From: Dyadobacter beijingensis DSM 21582
GTDB lineage: Bacteria > Bacteroidota > Bacteroidia > Cytophagales > Spirosomataceae
NCBI RefSeq assembly: GCF_000382205.1
Contig: NZ_KB907788.1
Span: 744,001-808,000 of the forward strand
Direction: 5' to 3'
Length of the DNA: 64,000 nt
Within the stretch, counting starts at the first letter, position 1; the number at the start of each line of letters is the position of its first letter. The notes below the pieces were generated by a model. It worked only from the letters and a program-made list of their open reading frames with translations, was not told the DNA's origin and searched no databases. Made by a program: the position numbers and the translations under genes. Of the stretch, positions 43,165 to 51,302 are shown one piece after another.

Positions 43165-44012
43165 CTTCCGGTATTGTAGATACTCATTAAAAACGCCTTG
43201 CTGACTTTGGTTGCCGCCGCCTCGCACAAATGCCCCTGGCCCTCGGGCGCGTCTACGCCCTGGCTCTTGCTCGGGCACGAGGCCGTAGAACGGTACTCGT
43301 CGCAAATGCGCCACACGTTGCCCAACTTGCAGGCTCCGTCGTTGGATTCCACCGCTTGCAGGTCGAATACCACGTCCTTTTCGGCAAATGTCGCCTTCAT
43401 CCATTGCCCCATTTTCATTTTGGCCTCATTCCCCTCGTCTTTGGTAGCAATGTAAACCAGCGGAGGCGTAATGTGCACAAACCGTAAGCCGGGGATCTGT
43501 GTCCGAAGGTCGTCCACCATCTGCTTGTAGGCGGTTCTGACCGTTTCCCAATCTTCGTCGCGGATATCGGCATATCCGAATTTGAATATAGCAATTTTAA
43601 GGATGCCCTTGTGTGCCAGTGCGTTGGTTTTGAATTCGGCGATTTTTTCCAGCGGCATGCCATTGGATGCACTGAAAACATTGCCGCTCAATCCCTTATC
43701 CGGTTTTTCATTCAAATCAAAATACTCGAAACGGAAACCGTTTGCTGCCGCGCCGTCTTCCAGGTCGGTACCCACCGACTGGTGCATGAAAATGGTATTC
43801 CAACCTTTGATTTTCGCTTTTTCAGCAGCGGAAAGCTGGTCCCATGCCTGAATACCCGCCGTACCGACGACCCCCGGTTCGCCTTTGCCCGGCGGGGTTA
43901 CCGTGGTAGGATCGGGGTCTTTGTCCGTGCCGCCGGGTGCGGGTGTGTCTTGCCGCGAGTCCGAGCAGCTGAGTATCATGCTGATTAACAGGAAGAAAAA
44001 GAGCTTTTTCAT
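43161..44012 (-). CDS. Lipoprotein with SGNH/GDSL-hydrolase-like domain
   Basis: 283 aa. The lipoprotein signal KKLFFFLLISMILSC puts the lipidated Cys at 16. A Pro/Gly/Thr-rich linker follows (APGGTDKDPDPTTVTPPGKGEPG), then a domain with IFMHQSVGTDLEDGA, ILKIAIFKFGYADIRDEDWE, FVHITPPLVYI and GQGHLCEAAATKVSKAFL. The last block, with its Asp/His-like arrangement, fits a variant SGNH hydrolase fold, but the canonical GDS serine block is replaced by MHQSVG. The likely location is the outer surface or periplasmic face of the outer membrane. It may act on polysaccharide esters, but activity is uncertain. It is coupled to the membrane-anchored gene downstream. Confidence 0.7.
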   Translation of the reverse strand: MKKLFFFLLISMILSCSDSRQDTPAPGGTDKDPDPTTVTPPGKGEPGVVGTAGIQAWDQLSAAEKAKIKGWNTIFMHQSVGTDLEDGAAANGFRFEYFDLNEKPDKGLSGNVFSASNGMPLEKIAEFKTNALAHKGILKIAIFKFGYADIRDEDWETVRTAYKQMVDDLRTQIPGLRFVHITPPLVYIATKDEGNEAKMKMGQWMKATFAEKDVVFDLQAVESNDGACKLGNVWRICDEYRSTASCPSKSQGVDAPEGQGHLCEAAATKVSKAFLMSIYNTGR

Positions 44013-44186
44013 GGCAAATAGATGGCGGTTGATGATATTCCAAATGTACTGGCACCGCGATGCGGCCGCAACGCGCGTTCGATGAACGACATTTTAAATA
44101 GACCAGTAACTAAAACCGGTGCCCGGACAGGTGCATTTCTGGCAAACTATCTTAAATTTGGAAAACACCGTCCCACTATTTCCGCC

Positions 44187-44900
44187 ATGCCCGACGCTCC
44201 GGTTTATCGTTGCGTGATTGTCGACGACGACGAGATCGATCGGCTCACAACGCTGATGTACGCACGCAAATACCCTTTTCTGGAAATCGCCGGCGTATTT
44301 ACTTCCGCTTCGGAAGCGACCGTCGCCCTCGGCCAGTCGCGGGTGGATGTGCTGCTCAGCGACATCGATATGCCCGATGTCAGCGGCCTGGAATTCAGGG
44401 GGCAGATGATGCAGGTGCCCGTTTGCATTTTCATCACCGCCTATCCCGACTACGCCGCCGAAAGTTTCGAGCTCGAAGCATTCGATTTCCTCGTAAAACC
44501 CATTAAAGCCGACCGTTTCGCCCATTCCATGCAGCGGGTGCAGCATTATTTCGAAATGAAGCGCAAGGCCGAGCTCTTCGAATACAGCCTCGGAAGCGAC
44601 AGTACGGTGTTTATCAAGGACGGCCATCAGCAGATCAAACTCAACCTGCACGACATCGTATACCTGGAAGCGTTGAAGGATTATACGCGCATTGTCACCA
44701 CCACGCGGAAATACAGCGTGCTGTCGTCCATCGGCAATCTGCTGCTCGAAACCGCCTTTCAGTCGTTTCTGCGCATTCACCGCAGCTACGCCGTGCAGCG
44801 GCATTACATCGAAAAAGTGACGCCCCAGCAGGTGCATATCGGCAGTTATACCTTGCCGGTTGGCCGGAGTTTCAAGCATTCATTGGCCAATCTGAAATAG
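44187..44900 (+). CDS. LytTR-family response regulator
   Basis: 237 aa from ATG 44187 (PDAPVYRCVIVDDDE), the normal start for this family; the frame back to 44022 adds non-conserved residues. The receiver has the D13-D15 acidic cluster, probable phosphoacceptor D59 in LLSDIDMPDVSG and a lysine in DFLVKPIKADRF. The LytTR DNA-binding domain runs from FIKDGHQQIKLNLHDIVYLEAL to RIHRSYAVQRHYIEKVTPQQ. The TPR sensor kinase begins 3 bp after its stop, so the two form an operon and a functional pair. Confidence 0.94.
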   Translation: MPDAPVYRCVIVDDDEIDRLTTLMYARKYPFLEIAGVFTSASEATVALGQSRVDVLLSDIDMPDVSGLEFRGQMMQVPVCIFITAYPDYAAESFELEAFDFLVKPIKADRFAHSMQRVQHYFEMKRKAELFEYSLGSDSTVFIKDGHQQIKLNLHDIVYLEALKDYTRIVTTTRKYSVLSSIGNLLLETAFQSFLRIHRSYAVQRHYIEKVTPQQVHIGSYTLPVGRSFKHSLANLK

Positions 44901-44903
44901 CCT

Positions 44904-46931
44904 ATGCGCGCCCTTGTCGTCATTCTGGGTCTTTTTCTACTGATTTCCAATGCATTCGGGCAAAGGGAAGGGCAGGCGCTGATCGACTCGCTCGTCGCTG
45001 AACTGCCACGCACCAGGGACGATACCTTGAAAGGACGGCTCTACAAACGCATTGCCGACGAATACTTTTTTATCGATGCCCAAATGGCCCTCACGTACGC
45101 GAAGCGCGGGCTCGCACATGTGACAGCCATGCGCTGGCAGCGGGGAATAGGCGTGTTCAGCACCTCGCTGGCGCGTGCATACAGTGATATGGGTAATGTC
45201 GATTCCTGCATGTACCACAACCTCCGGGCACTAGCGGTGTTCCGGAATATGGGAGATACTTATAATATGTCTACTACTTTTAATAATATTGGAGTGGTTC
45301 AGGAAAATGTGGCATCCAACTATCCTGAGGCGGTCCGGTATTATCTGCTGGGGCTAAAAGAGGCGGAAAAGCAGGGCGATAAGTACCTCATGGCGAACAC
45401 TTGCAACAACGTAGGAGCCGTGTACCACATTCAGAAGAATTACAAAAAGGCATTGTTCTATTGCTTGAAGGCATTGAAACTGCGCGAGCAGCTGGAACCG
45501 TCGGATATCTACAACAAGGCGCGGGAAATTGCCAACTCGCTTACGACGCTGGGCGGCATTTACCTGGAAATGAATGATACCATTACCGCCCGGAAGTATT
45601 TTGACCGCGCGGTAGTCCTGTCGGAAAAATCGGGGAACAAGGAGGGGCTAGCGAAGGTTTACGGCAACTTGTCGCTGCTGGAAGGCCCGGATTTCGCAGC
45701 AGCGATCGCTTATGGCGAAAAGGCGGAGCGGCTTTGGAACGAGGTGAACCCCCGGCATATCCTCGCGGCCAGTAACCTGGGCAACATGGGGAAGGCCTAC
45801 CTGCATATGCACGAAAGCGGTTACCTGCCGAAAGGGTTTTCGGGAAGACCGCAGCTTTTGGAGGAAGCCCGCCAGTACCTCACCCGGGCGATCCAGGTTT
45901 GCTCGGAAAATGGCGATGTAAGCTATAAATCCGACTTCACCGGCCTCCTGGCCGAAGTACAGGCACAGCAGGGCGACTTTAAAAATGCCTATTTCAATTT
46001 CAAAAGCTACGCCGCCGTGCATGATTCGCTGTTTTCGCAGGAAGAAAAAAACAAAATCGCGGGGCTGGAAGGCGAACGGGAAATCGCATTGCGTGACAAG
46101 CAGATCCAGATCGGCAGCCTCGAACTGGAAGCCCGCAAGCGGCAGCAATGGCTGCTCACCGGCGGGTTGCTGCTGCTCGCGGCGATTGGGGCATTGCTAT
46201 ACCGGCAGAACCGCCTTCGAAAACGCACCAATGTGCAGCTGCTGCACCTGAACAACGAGCTCGACGAGGCCAACCAGGTCAAAGCGCGGTTTTTTGCCAT
46301 ATTAAGCCACGACCTGCGCAGTCCGGTAGCCAACCTCGTCAATTTTTTGCATTTACAAAAAGAAGCACCGGATCTGCTGACGCAGGAAGCGGCGGAAGCG
46401 CACCAGAAACGCCTGACCGACTCGGCCGAGTCTTTGCTGGAAACGATGGAATCGATGCTGCTGTGGAGTAAGAGCCAGATGCAGCAGTTCAAGCCCCAGG
46501 CAAGGCGCATCGCGGTGGACGATCTGTTTGAATACATCCAAAAGTTCTTCGCCGGCACCGGCCGCATTGATTTTACTTTCGAAAATCATGAGAACCTTAC
46601 GGTCGTGACCGACGAGGATTATCTGCGGACTATCATGCAGAACCTTACCAACAATGCCGTCAAAGCATTGAAAAACACGGATCAAGCGATGATCAAATGG
46701 GAAGCGAAAACGCAAAAGGGGGAGGTGGTACTTTCCGTGACGGACAATGGTCCCGGCGCATCTGCCGAGCAGCTGGGTGCGCTATTTACTGATAATGCAG
46801 CTATCGGCATTAAAACCGGCCTCGGCCTGCATCTTGTCCGTGACCTGGCAAAGGCGATTTCGTGCCGCATTTCCGTGCAACCCAATGCAGGAAACGGCAT
46901 GATTTTCAGCCTCGCGATCGCGAATGCCTAA
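44904..46931 (+). CDS. TPR-containing sensor histidine kinase
   Basis: 675 aa. The signal peptide (RALVVILGLFLLISNAFG) leads into a periplasmic series of tetratricopeptide repeats (about 50-370: ISTTFNNIGVVQENVASNYPEAVRYYLLGLKEAEKQ, YLMANTCNNVGAVYHIQKNYKKALFYCLKALKL). A TM helix follows (QQWLLTGGLLLLAAIGALLY), then a coiled linker and the kinase core. The phospho-accepting His is in FFAILSHDLRSPVANL. ATP-binding boxes are MQNLTNNAVKAL and VTDNGPGASAEQ. Such TPR kinases probably sense peptides or protein partners in the periplasm. Pairing a HisKA-type kinase with a LytTR regulator is common in Bacteroidota. The last 4 bp overlap the convergent yjbQ gene. Confidence 0.93.
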   Translation: MRALVVILGLFLLISNAFGQREGQALIDSLVAELPRTRDDTLKGRLYKRIADEYFFIDAQMALTYAKRGLAHVTAMRWQRGIGVFSTSLARAYSDMGNVDSCMYHNLRALAVFRNMGDTYNMSTTFNNIGVVQENVASNYPEAVRYYLLGLKEAEKQGDKYLMANTCNNVGAVYHIQKNYKKALFYCLKALKLREQLEPSDIYNKAREIANSLTTLGGIYLEMNDTITARKYFDRAVVLSEKSGNKEGLAKVYGNLSLLEGPDFAAAIAYGEKAERLWNEVNPRHILAASNLGNMGKAYLHMHESGYLPKGFSGRPQLLEEARQYLTRAIQVCSENGDVSYKSDFTGLLAEVQAQQGDFKNAYFNFKSYAAVHDSLFSQEEKNKIAGLEGEREIALRDKQIQIGSLELEARKRQQWLLTGGLLLLAAIGALLYRQNRLRKRTNVQLLHLNNELDEANQVKARFFAILSHDLRSPVANLVNFLHLQKEAPDLLTQEAAEAHQKRLTDSAESLLETMESMLLWSKSQMQQFKPQARRIAVDDLFEYIQKFFAGTGRIDFTFENHENLTVVTDEDYLRTIMQNLTNNAVKALKNTDQAMIKWEAKTQKGEVVLSVTDNGPGASAEQLGALFTDNAAIGIKTGLGLHLVRDLAKAISCRISVQPNAGNGMIFSLAIANA

Positions 46932-47350
46932 ATTCCCCAGGCGGTAACGACAATGCTCCGCGGGCCGCCGTAATTGCGGTGTTCGCAGAGGTAAATGCCC
47001 TGCCAGGTACCGAGCGCCAGGCGACCGTTTCGAATGGGGATCATCACCGAGCTGCCCAGCAACGACGCTTTCAGGTGGGCCGGCATGTCGTCCGGGCCTT
47101 CGTAATCGTGCTGGTAGTCGGGATCGTTTTCGGGCACCGATTTATTGAAATACATTTCGAAATCCATCCGCACCGTCGGATCGGCGTTTTCGTTGATCGT
47201 CAGCGAAGCCGAAGTGTGCTGGATAAAAACCTGGCACATCCCGGCTTTGATTTCGCTGATCGACGGCAATGCATGCAGAATTTCCCCTGTAATGAGGTGG
47301 AAACCGCGGCTGCGTGCTTTGAGCTGGATGCCCTGCTGGAACATTTTCAT
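46928..47350 (-). CDS. yjbQ: YjbQ/UPF0047 family protein
   Basis: 140 aa, full-length for the family. It contains the conserved blocks FIQHTSASLTINENADPTVRMDFE, MPAHLKASLLGSSVMIPI and ALGTWQGIYLCEHRNYGG, whose His/Cys residues form the putative active site. Members are often called secondary thiamine-phosphate synthase enzymes because some complement a thiE mutant; the physiological role is unclear. Cytoplasmic. It overlaps the end of the TPR kinase gene by 4 bp tail to tail. Confidence 0.92.
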   Translation of the reverse strand: MKMFQQGIQLKARSRGFHLITGEILHALPSISEIKAGMCQVFIQHTSASLTINENADPTVRMDFEMYFNKSVPENDPDYQHDYEGPDDMPAHLKASLLGSSVMIPIRNGRLALGTWQGIYLCEHRNYGGPRSIVVTAWGI

Positions 47351-47401
47351 AGAATACCTTACTGACTAATGGCCCGCAAGAAAGCACATTTCGCGCTATT
47401 T

Positions 47402-47896
47402 CTACATGTAACGCATACCCGGGTAACCCAGCAATCGCCGCCAGAGGGCGATTTGGCCGATAATGTTCGCTTCGCGATACATGGTGAAGGTAATTACCTC
47501 ATAGAGCGACATCGAGAATTCGGGTCCCATATCAATGCGTCGTTGCAGCTCCTCGTCCGTCAGGTTACCGAGCGATTCCCGCAGGATCGGACTGATCTTG
47601 TTCCAATCTTCCTGGTACGACGCGATCGACGGGTACTGCACATCGTCCTGAATGCCCTTGTAGTCGCTGAACAGGTCGTTGGCCTGCTGATGTCCGTCAT
47701 AACCGAGCTGACGGGCCAGGTCAAAACGCTGTTCTACCAATGCGCCTGCCAGCCAGCCGACGTGGTTCGCCTTCGTATCAAGGCGTTTTTGGGCGTCCTC
47801 GTCGGTTATATTTTCTGTTACAAATTGGAAAAACGGTGTTTGCAGGTCATACATGGCCACAATGCCGATCATCTGGGCACTTTTTGAATTTTCCAT
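47402..47896 (-). CDS. DinB-family protein
   Basis: 164 aa helical protein. TKANHVGWLAGALVEQRFDLARQLG and the C-terminal SLYEVITFTMYREANIIGQIALWRRLLGY show the DinB four-helix bundle, with a metal histidine in ANHVGWL. The usual C-terminal HxxxH is weak here (MYREANI), so metal binding may be reduced. It sits in a run of small minus-strand stress-type genes (yjbQ, VOC, MFS). Substrate unknown. Confidence 0.72.
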   Translation of the reverse strand: MENSKSAQMIGIVAMYDLQTPFFQFVTENITDEDAQKRLDTKANHVGWLAGALVEQRFDLARQLGYDGHQQANDLFSDYKGIQDDVQYPSIASYQEDWNKISPILRESLGNLTDEELQRRIDMGPEFSMSLYEVITFTMYREANIIGQIALWRRLLGYPGMRYM

Positions 47897-47920
47897 AAGG
47901 CATTTGATGGTTTAAGGATG

Positions 47921-48307
47921 TTAGTTTTCAGTCTCAATAACGGACAGGATATTGCCGGCCGGGTCGGTAAACCACGCGATGGTCGGGCCGTGGCCGCGCA
48001 TGATATCGTCATCGTCGGTTTTCAGGCCGGGGAGATCGTAGCTTTCAAAGCTCACACCTTTCGATTTGAGCGATTTTACCGCTTCTTCTGCATTCGCGAC
48101 GGGGAAGTTGAGCACGGTGAATGTCGCCGGCTCGTGGTTGGGTTTTTCATAGACAATGACGTCGTACCCGCCGTGAATTTTCAAATGCAGCACGGGCATT
48201 TCCTGTTGCTGGGCGACTTCGAGCCCAAGTATTTCTCCGTAAAATTTCTTGGCTTCTTGCAGATTATCGACTGAAAACCCGCTGAATGCTTTGGTTTGTC
48301 CAAACAT
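47921..48307 (-). CDS. VOC-family (glyoxalase/bleomycin-resistance-like) protein
   Basis: 128 aa, two beta-alpha-beta-beta-beta modules: KAFSGFSVDNLQEAKKFYGEILGLEVAQQQ and VLHLKIHGGYDVIVYEKPNHEPATFTVLNFPV, then VKSLKSKGVSFESYDLPG with PTIAWFTDPAGNILSVIE. The last block is the conserved glyoxalase C-terminal signature with its metal Glu. The family includes glyoxalase I, dioxygenases and antibiotic-binding proteins; no specific substrate can be named. It lies between the DinB gene and the MFS gene, 33 bp from the latter's stop, so a transcript covering all three is likely. Confidence 0.88.
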   Translation of the reverse strand: MFGQTKAFSGFSVDNLQEAKKFYGEILGLEVAQQQEMPVLHLKIHGGYDVIVYEKPNHEPATFTVLNFPVANAEEAVKSLKSKGVSFESYDLPGLKTDDDDIMRGHGPTIAWFTDPAGNILSVIETEN

Positions 48308-48340
48308 GATCGTAATGGTTAGTTGTTGAATGAGAAATGG

Positions 48341-49678
48341 TCAGGCTTCCTCGCGTACCGGCACGTCGCCCGCGTCGTATGCGGGCGCTGGCTTGCGGTA
48401 CACGAGCGAGAGCTTCCGGTAAGCGGCCGACTGCATGGCAATGAGCGTCACGATCAGCCCTACGATCCCGGTCACAATAAATAAGAGTGCCAGCCCGCGC
48501 GCCTGGCCTGTACCGAACCAGGAGCCGATCCATCGGACGCCCGCGCCGGAAGTCATAAAGGGAATGAATACAAATTTGGCAATGGGACCGATCATGAACG
48601 CGGTGATCGGTGAAGCGGCCTGCTCGATGCTTTGTGCAAAACCGAAAACGCGTCCCTGCCTTTCGTGGGGGATCACTTTCTGTAAAATCGTCTGCTCCGT
48701 CGCTTCCACGACCGGAATAAGGCAGAGGTAAACGAACATCCCCGTGCCCAGCAGCCAGATGGACGACTGGATCGGGAAGATCATGCAGACCATCCACATG
48801 ACGATATTGGCCGTAAAAAGTGTTTTCAACGGCATTTTACCCAAACCGCGCTTCGCAACCACCAGTCCGCCGACGATAAATCCGAGGCTAAGCACGCCCC
48901 ACAAAATGCCCCACGCCTGTACGGACACGAGCGAGAGCCCGTAAGCATCCATCAGTGACATGAATACGCCGCCGAGGAAATTGTTGAAAGTGTTGAAAAA
49001 AATCAGCCCGAACAGCCCCGGCACGGCGCCTACCGCGGCGATAGTACCCCGTATATCGACATACTGCGTGCCCGATTCGGCGTGGACGATCTCTTTTTCG
49101 GGAATAGAGACCGCGAGCAAATGCAGGATCACGAGCACGCTCAGGCCGATAGCCAGCGCAAGCATCCATTGCACACCCATGTACCCGATCACCAGCCCGC
49201 TGAAAATGGACGCGACGAGGAACGAGACGCCATTGGCCGTACCGACCATGCCATTGGCCTTGTCGCGGTGCTCTTCTTCGATGAGAATGGTGACCACCGT
49301 CGACAGCGCGATGGTGCGTATATTCCCGGTAATGGCCCCAAAAAGGCATAGCACGATGAATAGCCAGAGGTTAATGCTCGAATCGTCCTTGAAAACGGCG
49401 GGCGGTGTCGATATGTAAATGACGAGCGCCACGATATACAGCACCAATGTAATGCCGGCAGAAAGCATCATCGAAGTCTTCTTCCGGTAGCGGTCAACGA
49501 TAGACCCGAGGAAAAACCCCGAAACCGCCACGGTAGCCAGGTAAACCCCGGCCATGACCGACGTGGCGAGAACGGATTTGGTTTCCAGATAAACCCAGAA
49601 AGTAATGGCAAACCAGACAAACGTATTAGTCAGTGCGGCGGCCAAAGAATTGGCCAACACCGCATAAAAGGTTTTCAT
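48341..49678 (-). CDS. Major facilitator superfamily transporter
   Basis: 445 aa, twelve predicted TM helices. MFS hallmarks include GFFLGSIVDRYRKKTSMMLSAGI (motif A, between helices 2 and 3) and VSFLVASIFSGLVIGYMGVQW. The second half repeats the fold (GLVVAKRGLGKMPLKTLFTANI, IPHERQGRVFGFAQSIEQAASPITAF). EEEHRDKANGMVGTANGVSF resembles macrolide/MefE-like and enterobactin-exporter-like drug efflux proteins. Drug or siderophore export is likely; substrate unknown. It heads a minus-strand group with the VOC and DinB genes. Confidence 0.9.
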   Translation of the reverse strand: MKTFYAVLANSLAAALTNTFVWFAITFWVYLETKSVLATSVMAGVYLATVAVSGFFLGSIVDRYRKKTSMMLSAGITLVLYIVALVIYISTPPAVFKDDSSINLWLFIVLCLFGAITGNIRTIALSTVVTILIEEEHRDKANGMVGTANGVSFLVASIFSGLVIGYMGVQWMLALAIGLSVLVILHLLAVSIPEKEIVHAESGTQYVDIRGTIAAVGAVPGLFGLIFFNTFNNFLGGVFMSLMDAYGLSLVSVQAWGILWGVLSLGFIVGGLVVAKRGLGKMPLKTLFTANIVMWMVCMIFPIQSSIWLLGTGMFVYLCLIPVVEATEQTILQKVIPHERQGRVFGFAQSIEQAASPITAFMIGPIAKFVFIPFMTSGAGVRWIGSWFGTGQARGLALLFIVTGIVGLIVTLIAMQSAAYRKLSLVYRKPAPAYDAGDVPVREEA

Positions 49679-49862
49679 AACAATGCAGGTTAAAAACCGG
49701 GTATGCCGGTCAGCGACCAGTTGCTTCTGACCGACCTTCCGGCATTGTGAAGTGTTGCTACAAAAATACAGCCAATCAGGTTAGAAGCGGGTGGGGGGAT
49801 AGGACAATTTTGGGGTGTGATTGTGCCAAAGGGCGATCAACATAACCGGGAAGCAAAAACAA

Positions 49863-49891
49863 AAGAGGGCGTCTTTTTGAGACACCCTCTT
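49863..49891 (-). terminator. Rho-independent terminator of the P/T/Q-rich protein gene
   Basis: Arms AAGAGGGCGTCT (49863-49874) and AGACACCCTCTT (49880-49891) pair over 12 bp with a single G-U wobble and a 5-nt loop. On the minus strand the stem is followed by TTTTGTTTTTGC. It lies 5 bp after the stop of the gene at 49896. Confidence 0.9.
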
Positions 49892-49895
49892 ATTA

Positions 49896-50552
49896 TTATC
49901 TGGGGTCAACCCGCTGTGTCGCAGCCTTGGGCGGCCCGGACGTTCCCGGTTGTACCGCTGGCGACTGGGTCTGCCCAACAGGCGTGGCCGATTGCCCGGA
50001 TGTGGCTTGCCTGCTACTTTGACCCGGCGTCGCCTGCGTGCCCGTTTGCGTACCAGCGGGGCTGGAAATACCTGGGGCATAAGTGCCTGATGAGGCCGTT
50101 CCTGTCGCCGGAGCGGCGGTTCCCTGTGCCGGTTGAGCCGTTTGAACCTGCTGCGTGGCGGTTCCCGGCTGCTGAACTACTTCCGGCTGGTAGCGCTCGC
50201 GCATGGTGCGCGGGTCCTGCGAGGTATTTACTTTCGGGACGGAGCCCTGGTTGGTCGATGGCCGGGAGTTGACTTCGAAACCCAGGTCTTGCACGTCCGA
50301 CACTTTCTGTGTGGGTGCAGCGGCGGGAGCCGGTTGCACGATGGTACCTAGCTGGCCCGGAGCTTCGGGGGCTATCTGGCCCGTGGGTTTAGGTTTGTAG
50401 GTGGCGCCTGGTGCGGATTGCGCGCCGGAATAGGCTTTCGGTATCTGGCCTGTCGGGGCGGGCTGTCTTACCTGCGCGTGGGAAGTGTTCCATGCAAGTG
50501 CCAGACCGGCGGCGAAGGCTGCGAGCCGGATTTTCGATTTCTTGTGCGGCAT
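49896..50552 (-). CDS. Exported low-complexity Pro/Gln/Thr-rich protein
   Basis: 218 aa from ATG 50552, which starts the signal peptide KIRLAAFAAGLALAWNTSHAQ. The rest is low-complexity and rich in Pro, Gln, Thr, Ala and Gly, with loose repeats of PTGQIPKAYSG/PTGQIAPEAPG and many TQ/PGT pairs. One more ordered segment lies near the middle (KVSDVQDLGFEVNSRPSTNQG, RTMRERYQPEVVQQ). No cysteine, no membrane anchor and no catalytic motif. It may be an unstructured periplasmic or cell-wall-spanning spacer. It is transcribed alone with its own strong terminator, which supports its being a real gene. Confidence 0.7.
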   Translation of the reverse strand: MPHKKSKIRLAAFAAGLALAWNTSHAQVRQPAPTGQIPKAYSGAQSAPGATYKPKPTGQIAPEAPGQLGTIVQPAPAAAPTQKVSDVQDLGFEVNSRPSTNQGSVPKVNTSQDPRTMRERYQPEVVQQPGTATQQVQTAQPAQGTAAPATGTASSGTYAPGISSPAGTQTGTQATPGQSSRQATSGQSATPVGQTQSPAVQPGTSGPPKAATQRVDPR

Positions 50553-50678
50553 AGTTCTCTTTTTCAAGTGTTTTAAGCTTGCTAAGTTAAATACTAAAAC
50601 CATTCCATGAAAATCGGGCCACATTTCAGTACCTGCTCCGGACGCGGGCTGTCGCCGGAGCAGGTCACCGATGGGGGA

Positions 50679-51197
50679 TTAGTTGCGGTCCCAGAAGAAC
50701 GGCGGCTGCACGTCCAGGGCACGCAGGTACACGAATCCCTGGGCGCGGTGGTGGATTTCGTTGTCGATCAGGTAGAGGATCGTGCCGGTGATCGTATTTT
50801 CATACATTCCGAATGCAGCTTCCACTTCCTGGAAACGCTGCGCCGGGATTTGCGGCCACAACGTATTAATGTAGTCGGTTACCAGGTCCCACAGGTTCAG
50901 TACCTCGGCTTTGGTGGCCGGTGCGGGCGTCGAATGATCGAGGACGGGGTCGCTGAATGTCCAGTCGCCGAATGCGATACCGCGGATACCGGGAGCGGCG
51001 AGGCCGATCATCTCCATGGTGAGCTCGGCGTAAGTGCGCATGCCGCCAATCGAAAAAGTGTAAAACTGATCCTCAGGAAATGCTTCAATAACCTTGCGGC
51101 TGAGCCTGCGGTGGCCCTGCCAATGTTCCAGTAATGCTTCGGCGGAGATAATGTTCGTCGTGATGGCCATTTCGTTTTCGGTGCTGTTAGTTTCCAT
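50679..51197 (-). CDS. DinB-family protein
   Basis: 172 aa (ATG 51197; a second ATG at 51170 is possible). Helical bundle with LLEHWQGHRRLSRKVIEAFPEDQFYTF, RTYAELTMEMIGLAAPGI and the C-terminal GTILYLIDNEIHHRAQGFVYLRAL. EIHHRAQ is the standard DinB metal-binding end, and the first helix HWQGHRR adds another histidine. Probably a metal-dependent thiol-related enzyme of unknown substrate. Monocistronic; an AT-rich gap of 105 bp separates it from the GH95 gene. Confidence 0.87.
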   Translation of the reverse strand: METNSTENEMAITTNIISAEALLEHWQGHRRLSRKVIEAFPEDQFYTFSIGGMRTYAELTMEMIGLAAPGIRGIAFGDWTFSDPVLDHSTPAPATKAEVLNLWDLVTDYINTLWPQIPAQRFQEVEAAFGMYENTITGTILYLIDNEIHHRAQGFVYLRALDVQPPFFWDRN

Positions 51198-51302
51198 GTC
51201 AAAGGTTTTTATAGTTTATTGTTTGATTACATTACAAACTAAACATCGCCGAGTGACAGCAGTATGTCAGCAGGATTTTGAGCGCCCCGAAAAAAGTGAA
51301 AT

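Noticed and set aside
48264..48797. 177-codon minus-strand frame overlapping the MFS gene
   Set aside because: Alternate frame of the transporter gene with Arg/His/Asp-rich composition; no homology recognised.
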